Origin: Mycobacterium spongiae
GTDB taxonomy: Bacteria; Actinomycetota; Actinomycetes; Mycobacteriales; Mycobacteriaceae
Assembly (NCBI RefSeq): GCF_018278905.1
Contig: NZ_CP046600.1
Coordinates: 1,054,001-1,118,000, forward strand
Reading direction: 5' to 3'
Length of the DNA: 64,000 nucleotides
Part shown: positions 1-8,844 of the stretch, piece after piece
Position numbering within the stretch: position 1 is the first letter of the stretch
Layout: the number at the start of each line of letters is the position of its first letter
Program-made: the position numbers and the translations under genes
Notes under the pieces: generated by a model
The model's database searches: none
What the model was told of the DNA's origin: nothing
What the model saw: the letters and a program-made list of their open reading frames with translations, nothing else

Positions 1-471
1 CGGATTGTTGGTGCGTCCAAAGACCGGGTTGCTGGTCTGCACGTCCTGATTACCGGTCGGCATGTTCGTCTTTCCGAGAATGATCGCCCCGGCGTTGCGT
101 AATCGGGCAACGGCCACAGCGTCCTCGGTGGGTAAGTTGCCGGCGAGGTCGGGGCGCCCGCAGACCGTCCGCATGCCGGCTGTTTCGTAGCTGTCCTTGA
201 CGGTGATCGGCAGGCCATGCAGGCGACCGAGGGGTTGGCTGCGTGCGCGGGCCGTGTCGGCGTTCTTGGCATCACGTCGCGCCGTCTCGGCGTCGAGCGT
301 GACGATCGCATTGAGCGATGGGTTGTGGGTATCGATACGGGAAAGATAGAGCTCGACCAGTTCGGTGCTGGAGACCTCCTTTGCGGCCAACGCGGCGAGT
401 TGTTCGGTGGCTGGAAGAAAAGCGAGATCACTTGGGGTCAACGAGGACACGATCTTGCACCTCACCGTCAT
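1..471 (-). CDS. Amidase, N-terminal part (runs off the window)
   Basis: The minus strand is open from the ATG at 471 to the window edge (157 codons). The translation reads like an amidase-signature hydrolase: a helical start with SSTELVELYLSRID, LNAIVTLD, then GLPITVKDSYETAG, whose lysine would be the first residue of the Ser-Ser-Lys triad, and GAIILGKTNMPTGNQD. The serines of the triad lie beyond the edge. These enzymes hydrolyse amides in the cytoplasm; the substrate cannot be told. The HxlR regulator gene lies just upstream on the same strand, with an AT-rich gap between them. M. tuberculosis, as I remember it, has a different gene next to end. Confidence 0.85.
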   Translation of the reverse strand, partial: MTVRCKIVSSLTPSDLAFLPATEQLAALAAKEVSSTELVELYLSRIDTHNPSLNAIVTLDAETARRDAKNADTARARSQPLGRLHGLPITVKDSYETAGMRTVCGRPDLAGNLPTEDAVAVARLRNAGAIILGKTNMPTGNQDVQTSNPVFGRTNNP

Positions 472-511
472 CCATAGCGGAACACCTGATTTAGATATAT
501 TTATCGTAAGT

Positions 512-537
512 CGACACTATATGATTTACAAGTGTCG
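512..537. promoter_or_regulatory. Inverted repeat in the amidase promoter region
   Basis: The gap 472-565 between the HxlR gene and the amidase is strikingly AT-rich for this genome. It contains CGACACT, 12 bases, then AGTGTCG, a perfect 7-base inverted repeat. Its place directly upstream of the amidase start suggests an operator, most simply for the adjacent HxlR regulator. This is inference from position only. Confidence 0.4.
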
Positions 538-565
538 TAGCCGGCCAACCGAACCCGGCGATCGG

Positions 566-1234
566 TCAGTGGCTCGAAGGCCGCCGAATCCGGAATGCGT
601 GAAAGAACTTGGACAAGAGCTTGCGATTGCCGCCCACACGGAGCGCCCCGTTCTTGACGGCCTGGGTGGGCGACAGGCCGCCGAAAGCCAGCGCGATAAA
701 CGTCGGCAAATCCGTGTCGATGACCAGGTCGGGGCCGACACCGGCGGTGCCGCATCGCAGATCCACTCCGCCGCTGTCTGCCTTGATCCACATGAGCTCG
801 GTGCCGGCCCGCACCTCGACGATGGCATCGAGGGCAGCGGCCTCGGCTGGATCGGCCGTGGCCAGCATCGCCTGCATCAACCACGACGCGCGCGACTCGG
901 CGTCATCGTCGATAGGGACATCGAGTTGGAAGCCCCACACACCGAGCTGGCCGAGAATCGGGCGCAATTTTGCGCCCAGATCCGTCAATTCGTACGCGCG
1001 CGTCGAAGCCGGTTGCGGCAGCACCACGGACCGAATCACTTTCGAGCTCTCCAAGGTCTTGAGGCGAGCCGCCAGCATGTTGGTTCCGATCCCTGGAAGC
1101 GCCTCAAGGAGATCTTTGTACCTGCGCGGTCCCATGCACAGCTCCCGAACCACGAGGATGGTCCACCGCTCACCCAGCACGTCGAGAGCTCGCGCCAAGC
1201 CGCAGTTCTGCCTGTAGGTCCGCTGACCGCTCAT
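566..1234 (-). CDS. HxlR-family regulator with SCP2-like C-terminal domain
   Basis: This 222-residue protein starts with an HxlR winged helix-turn-helix: NCGLARALDVLGERWTILVVREL at about residues 10-32, then GIGTNMLAARLKTLESSKVI, the usual recognition-helix region. The second half, from about residue 120, looks like an SCP2/sterol-carrier fold (GGVDLRCG, FIALAFGGLSPTQAVKNGALRVGG), a known pairing in actinobacterial HxlR proteins that probably senses a hydrophobic ligand. I chose the ATG at 1234 because the sequence after it (MSGQRTYRQNCG) begins a normal HxlR domain; an upstream TTG at 1261 is possible. It lies upstream of the amidase on the same strand and may control it. Confidence 0.85.
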   Translation of the reverse strand: MSGQRTYRQNCGLARALDVLGERWTILVVRELCMGPRRYKDLLEALPGIGTNMLAARLKTLESSKVIRSVVLPQPASTRAYELTDLGAKLRPILGQLGVWGFQLDVPIDDDAESRASWLMQAMLATADPAEAAALDAIVEVRAGTELMWIKADSGGVDLRCGTAGVGPDLVIDTDLPTFIALAFGGLSPTQAVKNGALRVGGNRKLLSKFFHAFRIRRPSSH

Positions 1235-1367
1235 ACCAGAAATCGTAGTTCGCGCTGACAAATTCTATAGCGGATCGCCTGGCGGGTTCCGGTGCCCGGC
1301 CGCCGGGGCGCAGTTGGTGCCGTCGAACACCCAGTCGGGGCTGTTCGACCCGCTCTAGACTGGTCTG

Positions 1368-2126
1368 GTGCTCATTGGTTCCCATGTCAGCCCGCGTGAT
1401 CCGCTGGCCGCAGCGCAGGCAGAAGGCGCTGACGTCGTACAGATTTTCCTCGGCAACCCGCAGAGCTGGAAGGCGCCCAAGCCCCGCGAGGACGCCGCCG
1501 CCCTGCGAACTGCGGCGTTGCCGATTTACGTGCATGCGCCCTATCTGATCAACGTAGCGTCGGCGAACAATCGCGTGCGGATCCCGTCGCGCAAGATCTT
1601 GCAGGAGACCTGCGACGCGGCCGCAGATATCGGTGCCGCAGCGGTGATCGTGCACGGCGGGCATGTTGCCGATCACCAGGACCTTGACGAGGGTTTCCAG
1701 CGTTGGCGCAAGGCGCTCGACCGGTTGGAAACCGAGGTTCCGGTGTATATGGAGAACACGGCGGGCGGCGACCACGCGATGGCCCGCCGGTTCGACATCA
1801 TCGCCAGGCTCTGGGATGTCGTCGGCGATACCGGCATCGGCTTCTGCCTCGACACGTGTCACACCTGGGCGGCTGGTGAGGCGCTGGTCGATGCCGTGGA
1901 TCGCATCAAAGCCATCACGGGCCGCATCGACCTGGTGCATTGCAACGACTCCAAGGACGAGGCGGGTTCAGGCCGCGACCGCCACGCCAATCTGGGCAGC
2001 GGGCACATCGACCCCGCGCTGTTGGTGGCCGCGGTCAAGGCCGCCGACGCACCCGTTATCTGCGAAACCGCGGACGAGGGCCGCAAAGATGACATCGCCT
2101 TTCTGCGAGAAAAGACCAGCCGCTGA
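1368..2126 (+). CDS. end: Endonuclease IV (AP endonuclease)
   Basis: The 252-residue product is a class II AP endonuclease of the Nfo/endonuclease IV family, which cuts DNA 5' of abasic sites in base excision repair using a three-metal centre. It begins MLIGSHVSP and carries [84 protein letters not shown] and ICETADEG, covering the His, Glu and Asp metal ligands. The start is GTG at 1368. The length equals that of the M. tuberculosis protein as I remember it. The lpqP start lies inside its 3' end. Confidence 0.97.
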   Translation: MLIGSHVSPRDPLAAAQAEGADVVQIFLGNPQSWKAPKPREDAAALRTAALPIYVHAPYLINVASANNRVRIPSRKILQETCDAAADIGAAAVIVHGGHVADHQDLDEGFQRWRKALDRLETEVPVYMENTAGGDHAMARRFDIIARLWDVVGDTGIGFCLDTCHTWAAGEALVDAVDRIKAITGRIDLVHCNDSKDEAGSGRDRHANLGSGHIDPALLVAAVKAADAPVICETADEGRKDDIAFLREKTSR

Positions 2127-3012
2127 CCTCTCGGTCACACGTCGGCCCGCGCGCCATCGGGTCGGCGCGTCGCTCGGCGTCTTCGTAGCGTTGCTCGGTC
2201 TACTCTCTGGCGCGATTCTCGGCTGCTCGCCGCGCACTCCGCCGATGGGGTTTGGGAACGGCACGAGCATCCACACGATCAGCGTCGGTGGAGTCGACCG
2301 CACCTACCGGCTCTACAAGCCCGTGGGATTGCCACCTTCAGCCCCACTCGTCGTCATGCTGCACGGCGGTTTCGGCAACGCCGCCCAGGCCGAAAGATCC
2401 TACGGCTGGAACGAATTAGCCGACTCCGAAAAATTCGTCGTCGCCTATCCAGACGGCCTCTACCGCGCCTGGAACACCAATGGCGGAGGCTGCTGCGGAC
2501 GGGCCGCACGCGAAGGTGTCGACGACCTGGGCTACTTGGTCGCCGCCGTCGCCGACATTGCCGACAACGTCAGCATCGACCCCACAAAGGTCTATGCCAC
2601 GGGGATGAGCAATGGCGCGATCATGTCCTACACCCTGGCTTGCAATACCGGCATATTCGCGGGGATTGGCCCAGTCGCGGGTACCCAACTCGATCCGTGT
2701 CACGCCCCGCATTCGGTGTCGGTCATGCATATTCATGGCACAAATGATCCGCGCGTGTACTACACCGGCGAGCCCGGTTCCGGGTTCGCGCACATCGATG
2801 GTCCACCGGTGCCCGCCCTCAATGCGTTCTGGCGCAACGTCGACCGCTGTAGCCCTCCAGTGGCCACCACCGACGGTCTGGTCACCACGTCGAGGGCCAC
2901 CTGCCCGGACAATCGCAGCGTCGCACTGGTCACCGTCGATGGGGCCGGTCATCAATGGCCGTCCTTTGCCACCCAGATGCTCTGGCAGTTCTTTTCGGCC
3001 AATTCCGGGTGA
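2089..3012 (+). CDS. lpqP: Lipoprotein esterase of the PHB depolymerase/feruloyl esterase family
   Basis: A 307-residue secreted lipoprotein. The N-terminus has a hydrophobic stretch ending in a lipobox (ILGC, Cys at about residue 46), so it should be lipidated and surface-anchored. The rest is an alpha/beta hydrolase of the LpqC/PHB depolymerase type: [12 protein letters not shown] (oxyanion region), [15 protein letters not shown] with the nucleophile Ser near residue 174 in G-x-S-x-[13 protein letters not shown], and GAGHQWP with the catalytic His. Such enzymes hydrolyse esters of short acyl or aromatic acids. The ATG at 2089 overlaps end by 38 bases; a start closer to the signal sequence is possible. 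Confidence 0.85.
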   Translation: MTSPFCEKRPAADLSVTRRPARHRVGASLGVFVALLGLLSGAILGCSPRTPPMGFGNGTSIHTISVGGVDRTYRLYKPVGLPPSAPLVVMLHGGFGNAAQAERSYGWNELADSEKFVVAYPDGLYRAWNTNGGGCCGRAAREGVDDLGYLVAAVADIADNVSIDPTKVYATGMSNGAIMSYTLACNTGIFAGIGPVAGTQLDPCHAPHSVSVMHIHGTNDPRVYYTGEPGSGFAHIDGPPVPALNAFWRNVDRCSPPVATTDGLVTTSRATCPDNRSVALVTVDGAGHQWPSFATQMLWQFFSANSG

Positions 3013-3035
3013 GATCACCCATCCCATTACAACTC

Positions 3036-3063
3036 TTGTCCAACTGTAGAAGAAATGTAACAT
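3036..3063 (+). promoter_or_regulatory. Possible promoter of fadE8
   Basis: In the 58-base gap after lpqP there is TTGTCC (3036-3041) and TAACAT (3058-3063) with a 16-base spacer. A transcript would start very near the ATG at 3071, so the message could be almost leaderless, which is common in mycobacteria. Confidence 0.35.
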
Positions 3064-3070
3064 TGGTGGC

Positions 3071-4699
3071 ATGCCCGATACCCACGTCGTCACCAACCAA
3101 GTTCCTCCGCTGCGCGACCACAACCCCGCGTCCTCTGCCGTGCTCGTCGAGGCGTTGATTCGCGAGGGTGGGCAGTGGGGCCTCGAAGAGGTCAACGAGG
3201 TTGGCGCGATCTCGGCCAGCCTCCAAGCCCAGCGCTGGGGTGACCTCGCCGACCGCAACCGGCCGGTGCTGCATACCCACGACTCCCGCGGGCACCGAGT
3301 CGACGAGGTGGAATACGACCCGGCCTACCACGAGCTGATGCGCACAGCGATTGCCCACGGCATGCACGCCGCGCCGTGGGCCGACGAGCGCCCGGGTGCC
3401 CACGTGGTGCGCGCGGCGAAGACATCGGTCTGGACGGTCGAGCCGGGCCATATGTGCCCCATCTCGATGACCTATGCCGTCGTGCCGGCGCTGCGATACG
3501 CCCCCGAGCTGGCTGCAGTCTACGAACCGTTGCTGACCAGTCGGTTCTACGACCCGGAGTTGAAGCTGGCCACAACAAAGCCCGGCGTCACCGCGGGCAT
3601 GTCGATGACCGAGAAGCAGGGCGGTTCCGATGTGCGAGCCGGTACTACCGCGGCGACTCCCAACGCCGACGGCACGTATTGCCTGACCGGCCACAAGTGG
3701 TTCACCTCGGCGCCCATGTGCGACATCTTTCTGGTACTCGCGCAGGCGCCCGGCGGGCTGTCGTGCTTCCTACTGCCCCGGGTATTGCCCGACGGCACCC
3801 GCAACCGGATGCTCTTGCAGCGGCTCAAGGACAAGCTGGGTAACCGTGCCAACGCGTCGAGTGAGGTGGAATACGACGGTGCCACCGCATGGCTGGTCGG
3901 CGAAGAAGGCCGTGGCGTCCCAACGATCATCGAGATGGTCAACCTCACCCGGCTGGACTGCACGCTGGGCAGCGCGACCAGCATGCGCACGGGGCTGACG
4001 CGGGCCACCCATCATGCCCAGCACCGAAAGGCTTTCGGTACGTATCTGATTGACCAGCCGCTGATGCGCAATGTGCTGGCAGACCTGGCGGTGGAGGCCG
4101 AGGCCGCCACCATCGTCGCGATGCGGATGGCCGGTGCCACCGACAATGCGGCGCGCGGCAACGAGACCGAAGCGCTGCTGCGCCGCATCGGCCTGGCTGC
4201 TAGCAAGTACTGGGTGTGTAAGCGCGCGACGCCGCACGCCGCCGAAGCACTGGAGTGCTTGGGCGGCAACGGTTATGTCGAGGAGTCCGGGATGCCGCGG
4301 CTGTACCGCGAGGCGCCGCTGATGGGCATCTGGGAGGGTTCGGGCAATGTCAGCGCGCTGGACACGTTGCGTGCCATGGCAACTCGGCCCGAATGCGTTG
4401 AAGTGCTCTTCGCGGAGTTGGCCCATAGCTCCGGTCAGGACCCCAGGCTAGACAGCTACGTCGAGTTGCTGCGTGGGCAACTGGGCGATCTGGAGACCAT
4501 TGCCTACCGCGCGCGCAAGGTCGCCGAAGACATCTGCTTGGCGCTGCAGGGTTCGCTGTTGGTGCGCCACGGGCATCCTGCGGTCGCCGAAGCCTTCCTG
4601 GCGACCCGCCTCGACGGGCAATGGGGCGGGGCGTTCGGCACCATGCCGGCCGGGCTGGATCTCGCACCGATCCTCGAGCGTGCCCTGGTAAAAGGCTGA
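3071..4699 (+). CDS. fadE8: AidB-type acyl-CoA dehydrogenase-fold flavoprotein (FadE8)
   Basis: The 542-residue product has the acyl-CoA dehydrogenase fold and follows E. coli AidB, as I recall it, along its whole length: TNQVPPL at the N-terminus, LCPI/MCPISMTYA, MSMTEKQGGSDV, TGHKWFTSAP, GGLSCFLLPRVLPDGTRNR, RLKDKLGNRANASSEVE, KAFG, AEALECLGGNGYVEESGMPRLYREAPLMGIWEGSGN. AidB is an FAD protein that binds DNA and is induced by alkylation; ordinary FadE enzymes oxidise acyl-CoA thioesters. The M. tuberculosis orthologue is annotated as beta-oxidation FadE8. The neighbouring AP endonuclease fits a repair link, while the crotonases downstream fit lipid degradation. Both roles remain open. Confidence 0.9.
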   Translation: MPDTHVVTNQVPPLRDHNPASSAVLVEALIREGGQWGLEEVNEVGAISASLQAQRWGDLADRNRPVLHTHDSRGHRVDEVEYDPAYHELMRTAIAHGMHAAPWADERPGAHVVRAAKTSVWTVEPGHMCPISMTYAVVPALRYAPELAAVYEPLLTSRFYDPELKLATTKPGVTAGMSMTEKQGGSDVRAGTTAATPNADGTYCLTGHKWFTSAPMCDIFLVLAQAPGGLSCFLLPRVLPDGTRNRMLLQRLKDKLGNRANASSEVEYDGATAWLVGEEGRGVPTIIEMVNLTRLDCTLGSATSMRTGLTRATHHAQHRKAFGTYLIDQPLMRNVLADLAVEAEAATIVAMRMAGATDNAARGNETEALLRRIGLAASKYWVCKRATPHAAEALECLGGNGYVEESGMPRLYREAPLMGIWEGSGNVSALDTLRAMATRPECVEVLFAELAHSSGQDPRLDSYVELLRGQLGDLETIAYRARKVAEDICLALQGSLLVRHGHPAVAEAFLATRLDGQWGGAFGTMPAGLDLAPILERALVKG

Positions 4700-4718
4700 G
4701 CAGCGGGCCGCGGAACAG

Positions 4719-5678
4719 ATGAATCACACGATCGGGCGGGTCGACGTGGACGACCTGAAGACCATGACCTACGAGGTCACCGACCGGGTCGCGCGGATCA
4801 CTTTCAACCGGCCGGAGAAGGGCAACGCGATTATCGCCGATACGCCGCTGGAGCTTTCGGCGCTGGTAGAACAGGCCGATCTCGATCCTGGCGTGCATGT
4901 GATTCTGGTGTCGGGGCGGGGTGAAGGTTTCTGCGCGGGCTTCGACTTGTCCGCCTACGCCGAACAGTCGGTCTCCTCGGGGGCTAGCGACGTCTACCGA
5001 GGTACCGTGCTTGACGGCAAGACTCAGGCCGTCAATCACTTGCCGAACCAACCCTGGGACCCGATGGTCGACTACCAGATGATGAGCCGCTTCGTGCGCG
5101 GGTTTTCCAGCTTGATGCATGCCGACAAGCCCACGGTGGTCAAGATTCACGGCTATTGCGTGGCCGGTGGTACGGACATCGCTCTGCACGCCGATCAGGT
5201 GATTGCTGCCGCCGATGCCAAGATCGGCTATCCGCCGACGAGAGTGTGGGGGGTTCCGGCGGCGGGACTGTGGGCGCACCGGCTCGGCGACCAGCGCGCC
5301 AAACGTCTGTTGTTCACCGGCGATTGCATCACCGGCGCGCAGGCCGCCGAGTGGGGCCTGGCGGTCGAGGCGCCGGATCCGAAAGACCTTGACCAGCGCA
5401 CCGAGCAACTGGTGGAGCGGATCGCCGCGCTGCCGGTCAACCAGCTGATCATGATCAAGCTCGCGCTCAATTCCGCCCTGCTGCAACAGGGTGTGGCCAC
5501 CAGCCGGATGGTCAGCACGGTTTTCGACGGTGCCGCTCGACACACGCCGGAGGGGCACGCATTCGTCGCCGACGCCGTCCAACACGGGTTCCGGGATGCG
5601 GTGCGCCACCGCGACGAGCCGTTCGGCGACTATGGCCGCCGGGGGCAATCCGGCGTCGCAGGTTCAGGCCAGGGGTAG
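4719..5678 (+). CDS. echA4: Enoyl-CoA hydratase/isomerase family protein (EchA4)
   Basis: A 319-residue crotonase-fold protein. VARITFNRPEKGNAI marks the start of the fold; GRGEGFCAGFDLSAY is the first oxyanion loop; KPTVVKIHGYCVAGGTDIALHADQVIAA the second; GYPPTRVWGVPAAGLWAHRLG follows where the catalytic acids usually sit. It likely acts on a CoA thioester, by hydration or isomerisation of a double bond; the insert around residues 85-125 makes it longer than the common 260 residues. It lies 19 bases after fadE8 and 3 bases before the PaaX regulator, so the three are probably co-transcribed. The start at 4719 could be replaced by an internal ATG at about 4764. Confidence 0.88.
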   Translation: MNHTIGRVDVDDLKTMTYEVTDRVARITFNRPEKGNAIIADTPLELSALVEQADLDPGVHVILVSGRGEGFCAGFDLSAYAEQSVSSGASDVYRGTVLDGKTQAVNHLPNQPWDPMVDYQMMSRFVRGFSSLMHADKPTVVKIHGYCVAGGTDIALHADQVIAAADAKIGYPPTRVWGVPAAGLWAHRLGDQRAKRLLFTGDCITGAQAAEWGLAVEAPDPKDLDQRTEQLVERIAALPVNQLIMIKLALNSALLQQGVATSRMVSTVFDGAARHTPEGHAFVADAVQHGFRDAVRHRDEPFGDYGRRGQSGVAGSGQG

Positions 5679-5681
5679 ACC

Positions 5682-6413
5682 ATGCCCACCATGACTGCCC
5701 GGTCGGTGGTGCTCAGCGTGTTGCTCGGCGCTCATCCGGCGTGGGCCAGGGTTAGTGAATTGATCCGCTTGACAGCCGATTTCGGCATCAGGGAGACGAC
5801 CTTGCGGGTCGCGTTGACCCGCATGGTCAGTGCCGGCGACCTGATTCGATCTGCAGACGGCTACCGGCTTTCGGAGCGATTGCTAGCCCGTCAGCGTCGC
5901 CAGGACGAGGCGATGCGCCCACCGACCCGCGCGTGGGACGGTAACTGGTACATCCTGATCGTCACGAGCGTCGGCACCGATGCCCGCGCTCGGGCCGCGC
6001 TGCGAACCAGCATGCATCGCAAGCGTTTCGGCGAGCTGCGTGAGGGAGTGTGGATGCGGCCCGACAACCTTGACCTCGACCTGGAACGCGACGTTGCGAC
6101 TCGGGTACGGGTACTGACCGCACGCGACAACGCACCCGCTCAACTGGCCGGGCAGCTATGGGATTTACCCGGCTGGGCCACGGTGGGCCACCAGTTGCTC
6201 GACGAGATGGCCCAGATGACCGAGGCCGACGATATTCCCGGGCGTTTCGGGGTGGCCGCGGCGATGGTGCGGCACCTACTCACCGATCCGATGCTGCCGG
6301 AGGAGCTGCTGCCCGACGCTTGGCCGGGCGCCCGAGTGCGCGCGGCATACCATGACTTCGCCACCGATCTGGCGGAACGACGACATGAGAACCAACTCCT
6401 GGAGGCGACATGA
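5682..6413 (+). CDS. PaaX-family transcriptional regulator
   Basis: The 243-residue product matches PaaX-like repressors (orthologue of Rv0674). Residues 1-65 form a winged helix (SVVLSVLLGAHPAW, ETTLRVALTRMVSAGDLIRSADGYRLSERLLARQRRQDEA). The middle and C-terminal parts (TRAWDGNWYILIV, KRFGELREGVWMRPDNLDLD, YHDFATDLAERR) are typical of the family. PaaX of E. coli represses phenylacetate degradation and responds to phenylacetyl-CoA; here the crotonase genes on both sides suggest control of an acyl-CoA pathway. Its stop codon overlaps the echA5 start (ATGA at 6410-6413), indicating translational coupling. Confidence 0.88.
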   Translation: MPTMTARSVVLSVLLGAHPAWARVSELIRLTADFGIRETTLRVALTRMVSAGDLIRSADGYRLSERLLARQRRQDEAMRPPTRAWDGNWYILIVTSVGTDARARAALRTSMHRKRFGELREGVWMRPDNLDLDLERDVATRVRVLTARDNAPAQLAGQLWDLPGWATVGHQLLDEMAQMTEADDIPGRFGVAAAMVRHLLTDPMLPEELLPDAWPGARVRAAYHDFATDLAERRHENQLLEAT

Positions 6414-7192
6414 GCGATCTGGTATTGGTCGAGCGCACTGGTCGGGTGACGACGGTGATTCTCAATCGGCCAGCATCGCGTAACGCCGTCAACGGCCCGA
6501 CCGCCGCGGCACTGTACGCCGCGTTCGAGGAGTTCGAGCGTGACGACGGGGCTTCGGTGGCTGTGCTCTGGGGGGCGGGCGGCACCTTTTGCGCGGGCGC
6601 TGATTTGAAAGCGTTCGGCACGCCGGAGGCCAACGCGGTGCATCGGACCGGCCCGGGCCCGATGGGTCCCAGTCGCATGGTGCTGTCCAAACCGGTGATC
6701 GCCGCGGTCAGTGGCTATGCAGTTGCCGGCGGCCTGGAGTTGGCGGTGTGGTGCGATCTGCGGGTGGCTGAGGAGGATGCCGTGTTCGGCGTCTTCTGCC
6801 GCCGATGGGGGGTGCCGCTCGTCGACGGCGGCACCGTGCGCCTGCCACGGTTGATCGGCCACAGCCGGGCGATGGACATGATTCTCACCGGCCGTGGTGT
6901 ATCGGCGGCGGAAGCGCTCACCATGGGGTTGGCCAATCGCGTGGTACCCAAAGGTCAAGCGCGGCGGGCCGCCGAAGAGTTGGCGGCCGAACTGGCCGCC
7001 CTACCGCAGCAGTGCATGCGATCGGACCGGCTCTCGGCGTTGCACCAGTGGGGACTACCGGAGTCCGCGGCGCTCGACCTTGAGTTTGCCAGCATTTCGC
7101 GAGTGTCTGGCGAGGCAATGGCGGGGGCCGGACGGTTCGCCGCGGGCGCGGGCCGCCACGGCGCCCTCGCGGGCCGTGACGAACACGCCTAG
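6410..7192 (+). CDS. echA5: Enoyl-CoA hydratase/isomerase family protein (EchA5)
   Basis: A 260-residue crotonase: VTTVILNRPASRNAVNG, GAGGTFCAGADLKAFG (oxyanion loop 1), KPVIAAVSGYAVAGGLELAVWCDLRVAEEDAVFGVFCRRWGVPLVDGGTVRLPRLIG (oxyanion loop 2 and the segment that holds the catalytic Glu in hydratases), then MDMILTGRGVSAAEALTMGLANRVV. The expected role is hydration or isomerisation of an enoyl-CoA in fatty acid breakdown. It overlaps the PaaX gene by 4 bases and ends 4 bases before the convergent DUF3060 lipoprotein gene. In M. tuberculosis the next genes would be mmpL5-mmpS5; here they are missing. Confidence 0.92.
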   Translation: MSDLVLVERTGRVTTVILNRPASRNAVNGPTAAALYAAFEEFERDDGASVAVLWGAGGTFCAGADLKAFGTPEANAVHRTGPGPMGPSRMVLSKPVIAAVSGYAVAGGLELAVWCDLRVAEEDAVFGVFCRRWGVPLVDGGTVRLPRLIGHSRAMDMILTGRGVSAAEALTMGLANRVVPKGQARRAAEELAAELAALPQQCMRSDRLSALHQWGLPESAALDLEFASISRVSGEAMAGAGRFAAGAGRHGALAGRDEHA

Positions 7193-7196
7193 CGGT

Positions 7197-7676
7197 TCAC
7201 TGCCGCTCGATGCTGTTGCCCGCCCCGAGGTTGTCGATCGTCGGGTCGCCACTGTGGTAAGTGATGGTGTTGTTGATCCCCACCACGCTGAGGCGCTCGT
7301 CGATCTCGTCGAAAGCGATCTTGTTGTTTGTGCCGCCGATGGTCACCGTCGCGCACGTGCCGGTCACGGTGAGAGTGTTGTCCGAGCCGCCGACGTTCAG
7401 GGATTTGCCATCGGCGCAGTCGATCGTGGCGGTAGTCGCGATGGATCCGTAGTTCAGTGTGTTGCCGATCTCGATCGAAGCGGTTGTGGTTCCGCCAGTC
7501 GTGGGCGTGGGTGGGGCGGTAGCGCCGCTGGGAACCGTCGTGGTCAGCGTGGGTCCGGGCGGCGTCGTTGTTGCCGGTGGATTGGCTGTCGAGCTGCAGC
7601 CGGCCAGCCCTAGCGCGACGAAGACCAGCGCCACTGCAGCTGGCCGCGATGAGTCGGAAATCCGTTGGGCGGGCAT
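7197..7676 (-). CDS. DUF3060 threonine-rich lipoprotein (Rv0679c-like)
   Basis: A 159-residue secreted lipoprotein. Residues 1-27 form a signal peptide ending in a lipobox (LGLAGC). Residues 30-65 are a Pro/Thr/Gly-rich linker that would span cell-wall layers. The rest is a DUF3060 domain: short repeats such as ADGKSLNVGGSDNTLTVTG, TVTIGGTNNKIAFDEID and LSVVGINNTITYHSGDPTI, suggesting a small beta-solenoid. The function is unknown. A second DUF3060 gene lies 57 bases upstream on the same strand, so the pair is probably one transcript. Confidence 0.87.
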   Translation of the reverse strand: MPAQRISDSSRPAAVALVFVALGLAGCSSTANPPATTTPPGPTLTTTVPSGATAPPTPTTGGTTTASIEIGNTLNYGSIATTATIDCADGKSLNVGGSDNTLTVTGTCATVTIGGTNNKIAFDEIDERLSVVGINNTITYHSGDPTIDNLGAGNSIERQ

Positions 7677-7733
7677 TGATCCTCGACTTCCCGGTGTGGC
7701 GGCGGAGTAGGAAACGAACGCGGCGGGCCGGCG

Positions 7734-8111
7734 CTAGCTACCGACCCGCTGGAGCCGGTTGACCATGCCCAATTCGCGGCCACGGTCCCAGATGAACGGG
7801 TCACCGTTCTTGAAAAACACCGTCTCGTCCCAGCCGTAGGCCGTGATGTCATTGATGATGGTGTCGGCGATAACGGTGTTGGAGGAGCCCATCACGGTCA
7901 CCGCCCAGCAGGTTCCCAGCGCGGTGACCATGTTTTCCGTGCCATTGACGAACAGGGTGGAATCGTTGCAATCCACCACTCGCTCGATGCCCTCGCCTAC
8001 CACGTGGGTATCGCCGTTCTTGGCATGGGCGACCGGCGGTGGGGCAGCCAGTGTCGCCGCGATGGCGATGGCACAGATAGCTGCCGATCCGGCCAGGGTC
8101 TTCCCATTCAC
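7734..8111 (-). CDS. DUF3060 secreted protein (Rv0680c-like)
   Basis: A 125-residue protein with an N-terminal signal sequence (AGSAAICAIAIAATLAAPPPVAHA, cleavage expected after AHA near residue 30), no lipobox, and a DUF3060 body (VVDCNDSTLFVNGTENMVTALGTC, VTVMGSSNTVIADTI). It is probably exported. It pairs with the neighbouring DUF3060 lipoprotein. Function unknown. Confidence 0.85.
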   Translation of the reverse strand: MNGKTLAGSAAICAIAIAATLAAPPPVAHAKNGDTHVVGEGIERVVDCNDSTLFVNGTENMVTALGTCWAVTVMGSSNTVIADTIINDITAYGWDETVFFKNGDPFIWDRGRELGMVNRLQRVGS

Positions 8112-8280
8112 TGCTGGCCGCCCTTCGCCTGTGGGTCTCTACTCGATGGAGCCCTGGACAGAGCTTACGTGCATTCGGCGGTGCGACGACAGACCCAATC
8201 CGCCAAAGGCGATAGACCCGGTCGATCCCAACCACGAAAGGCAATTCGACGGCGCGCCGTACTTTCGGCCCCAACCCTTC

Positions 8281-8840
8281 TCATCGATTCCGATGATCGC
8301 CACCATCGGCTTCGGTTCGGCTGCCCCTGTCGACAGAGTCAGCAGGTGCGAGCCGCTTCGCCGCGAATCCAGCCGTCAGATTCAGCGGCAGGACTATCAC
8401 CACCGGCCACACCGCATCGTGGTTTGCGGCCATCAGGCCCAGCGCAATACTCAAACCTATTTGGCCAGCGCTGACGACGAGCTGTCCAAAGGCGATGAGG
8501 AAGATTCGCTCGGCTGGCTCAACGTAGTGCGAAATCCATAGTTGGGCTGCCGTGAACACATTTTGATTGGCAATCGCCGCAAGTGAAATCACGAGACCGA
8601 TGGCGACGAGGTTGGGCCGCGATCCGGCCAGATGGCATGCGATGGAAAGCATTCCGGCTGCGATGCTGATGAGCGCGCTGCCGACGAACAAGCCGTTCAG
8701 ACCGAACCTCGCGCGAGTGCGGTTCCACAAGCCGATGCCGCCCAAGAAGTCCGACGCTGACGAAGAGGACGACAGCGACCATGCGGTCATGTTCATCGCC
8801 CGGTATCGCGGCGACGCGGATGCAATCTGGGGGGGTCACA
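8281..8840 (-). pseudogene. Broken MFS transporter, C-terminal fragment
   Basis: The minus strand here encodes hydrophobic segments typical of an MFS transporter: [67 protein letters not shown] and VWPVVIVLPLNLTAGFAAKRLA. About 170 residues, roughly the last third of a transporter, remain. Upstream, [14 protein letters not shown] continues the protein in a different frame (8519-8839), so there is a frameshift near 8750. No N-terminal half is present. I read it as a decayed gene. Confidence 0.65.
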
Positions 8841-8844
8841 ACCT

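Noticed and set aside
217..477. Plus-strand open frame over the amidase
   Set aside because: The minus-strand translation has clear amidase motifs; the plus frame has no recognisable protein and is its shadow.
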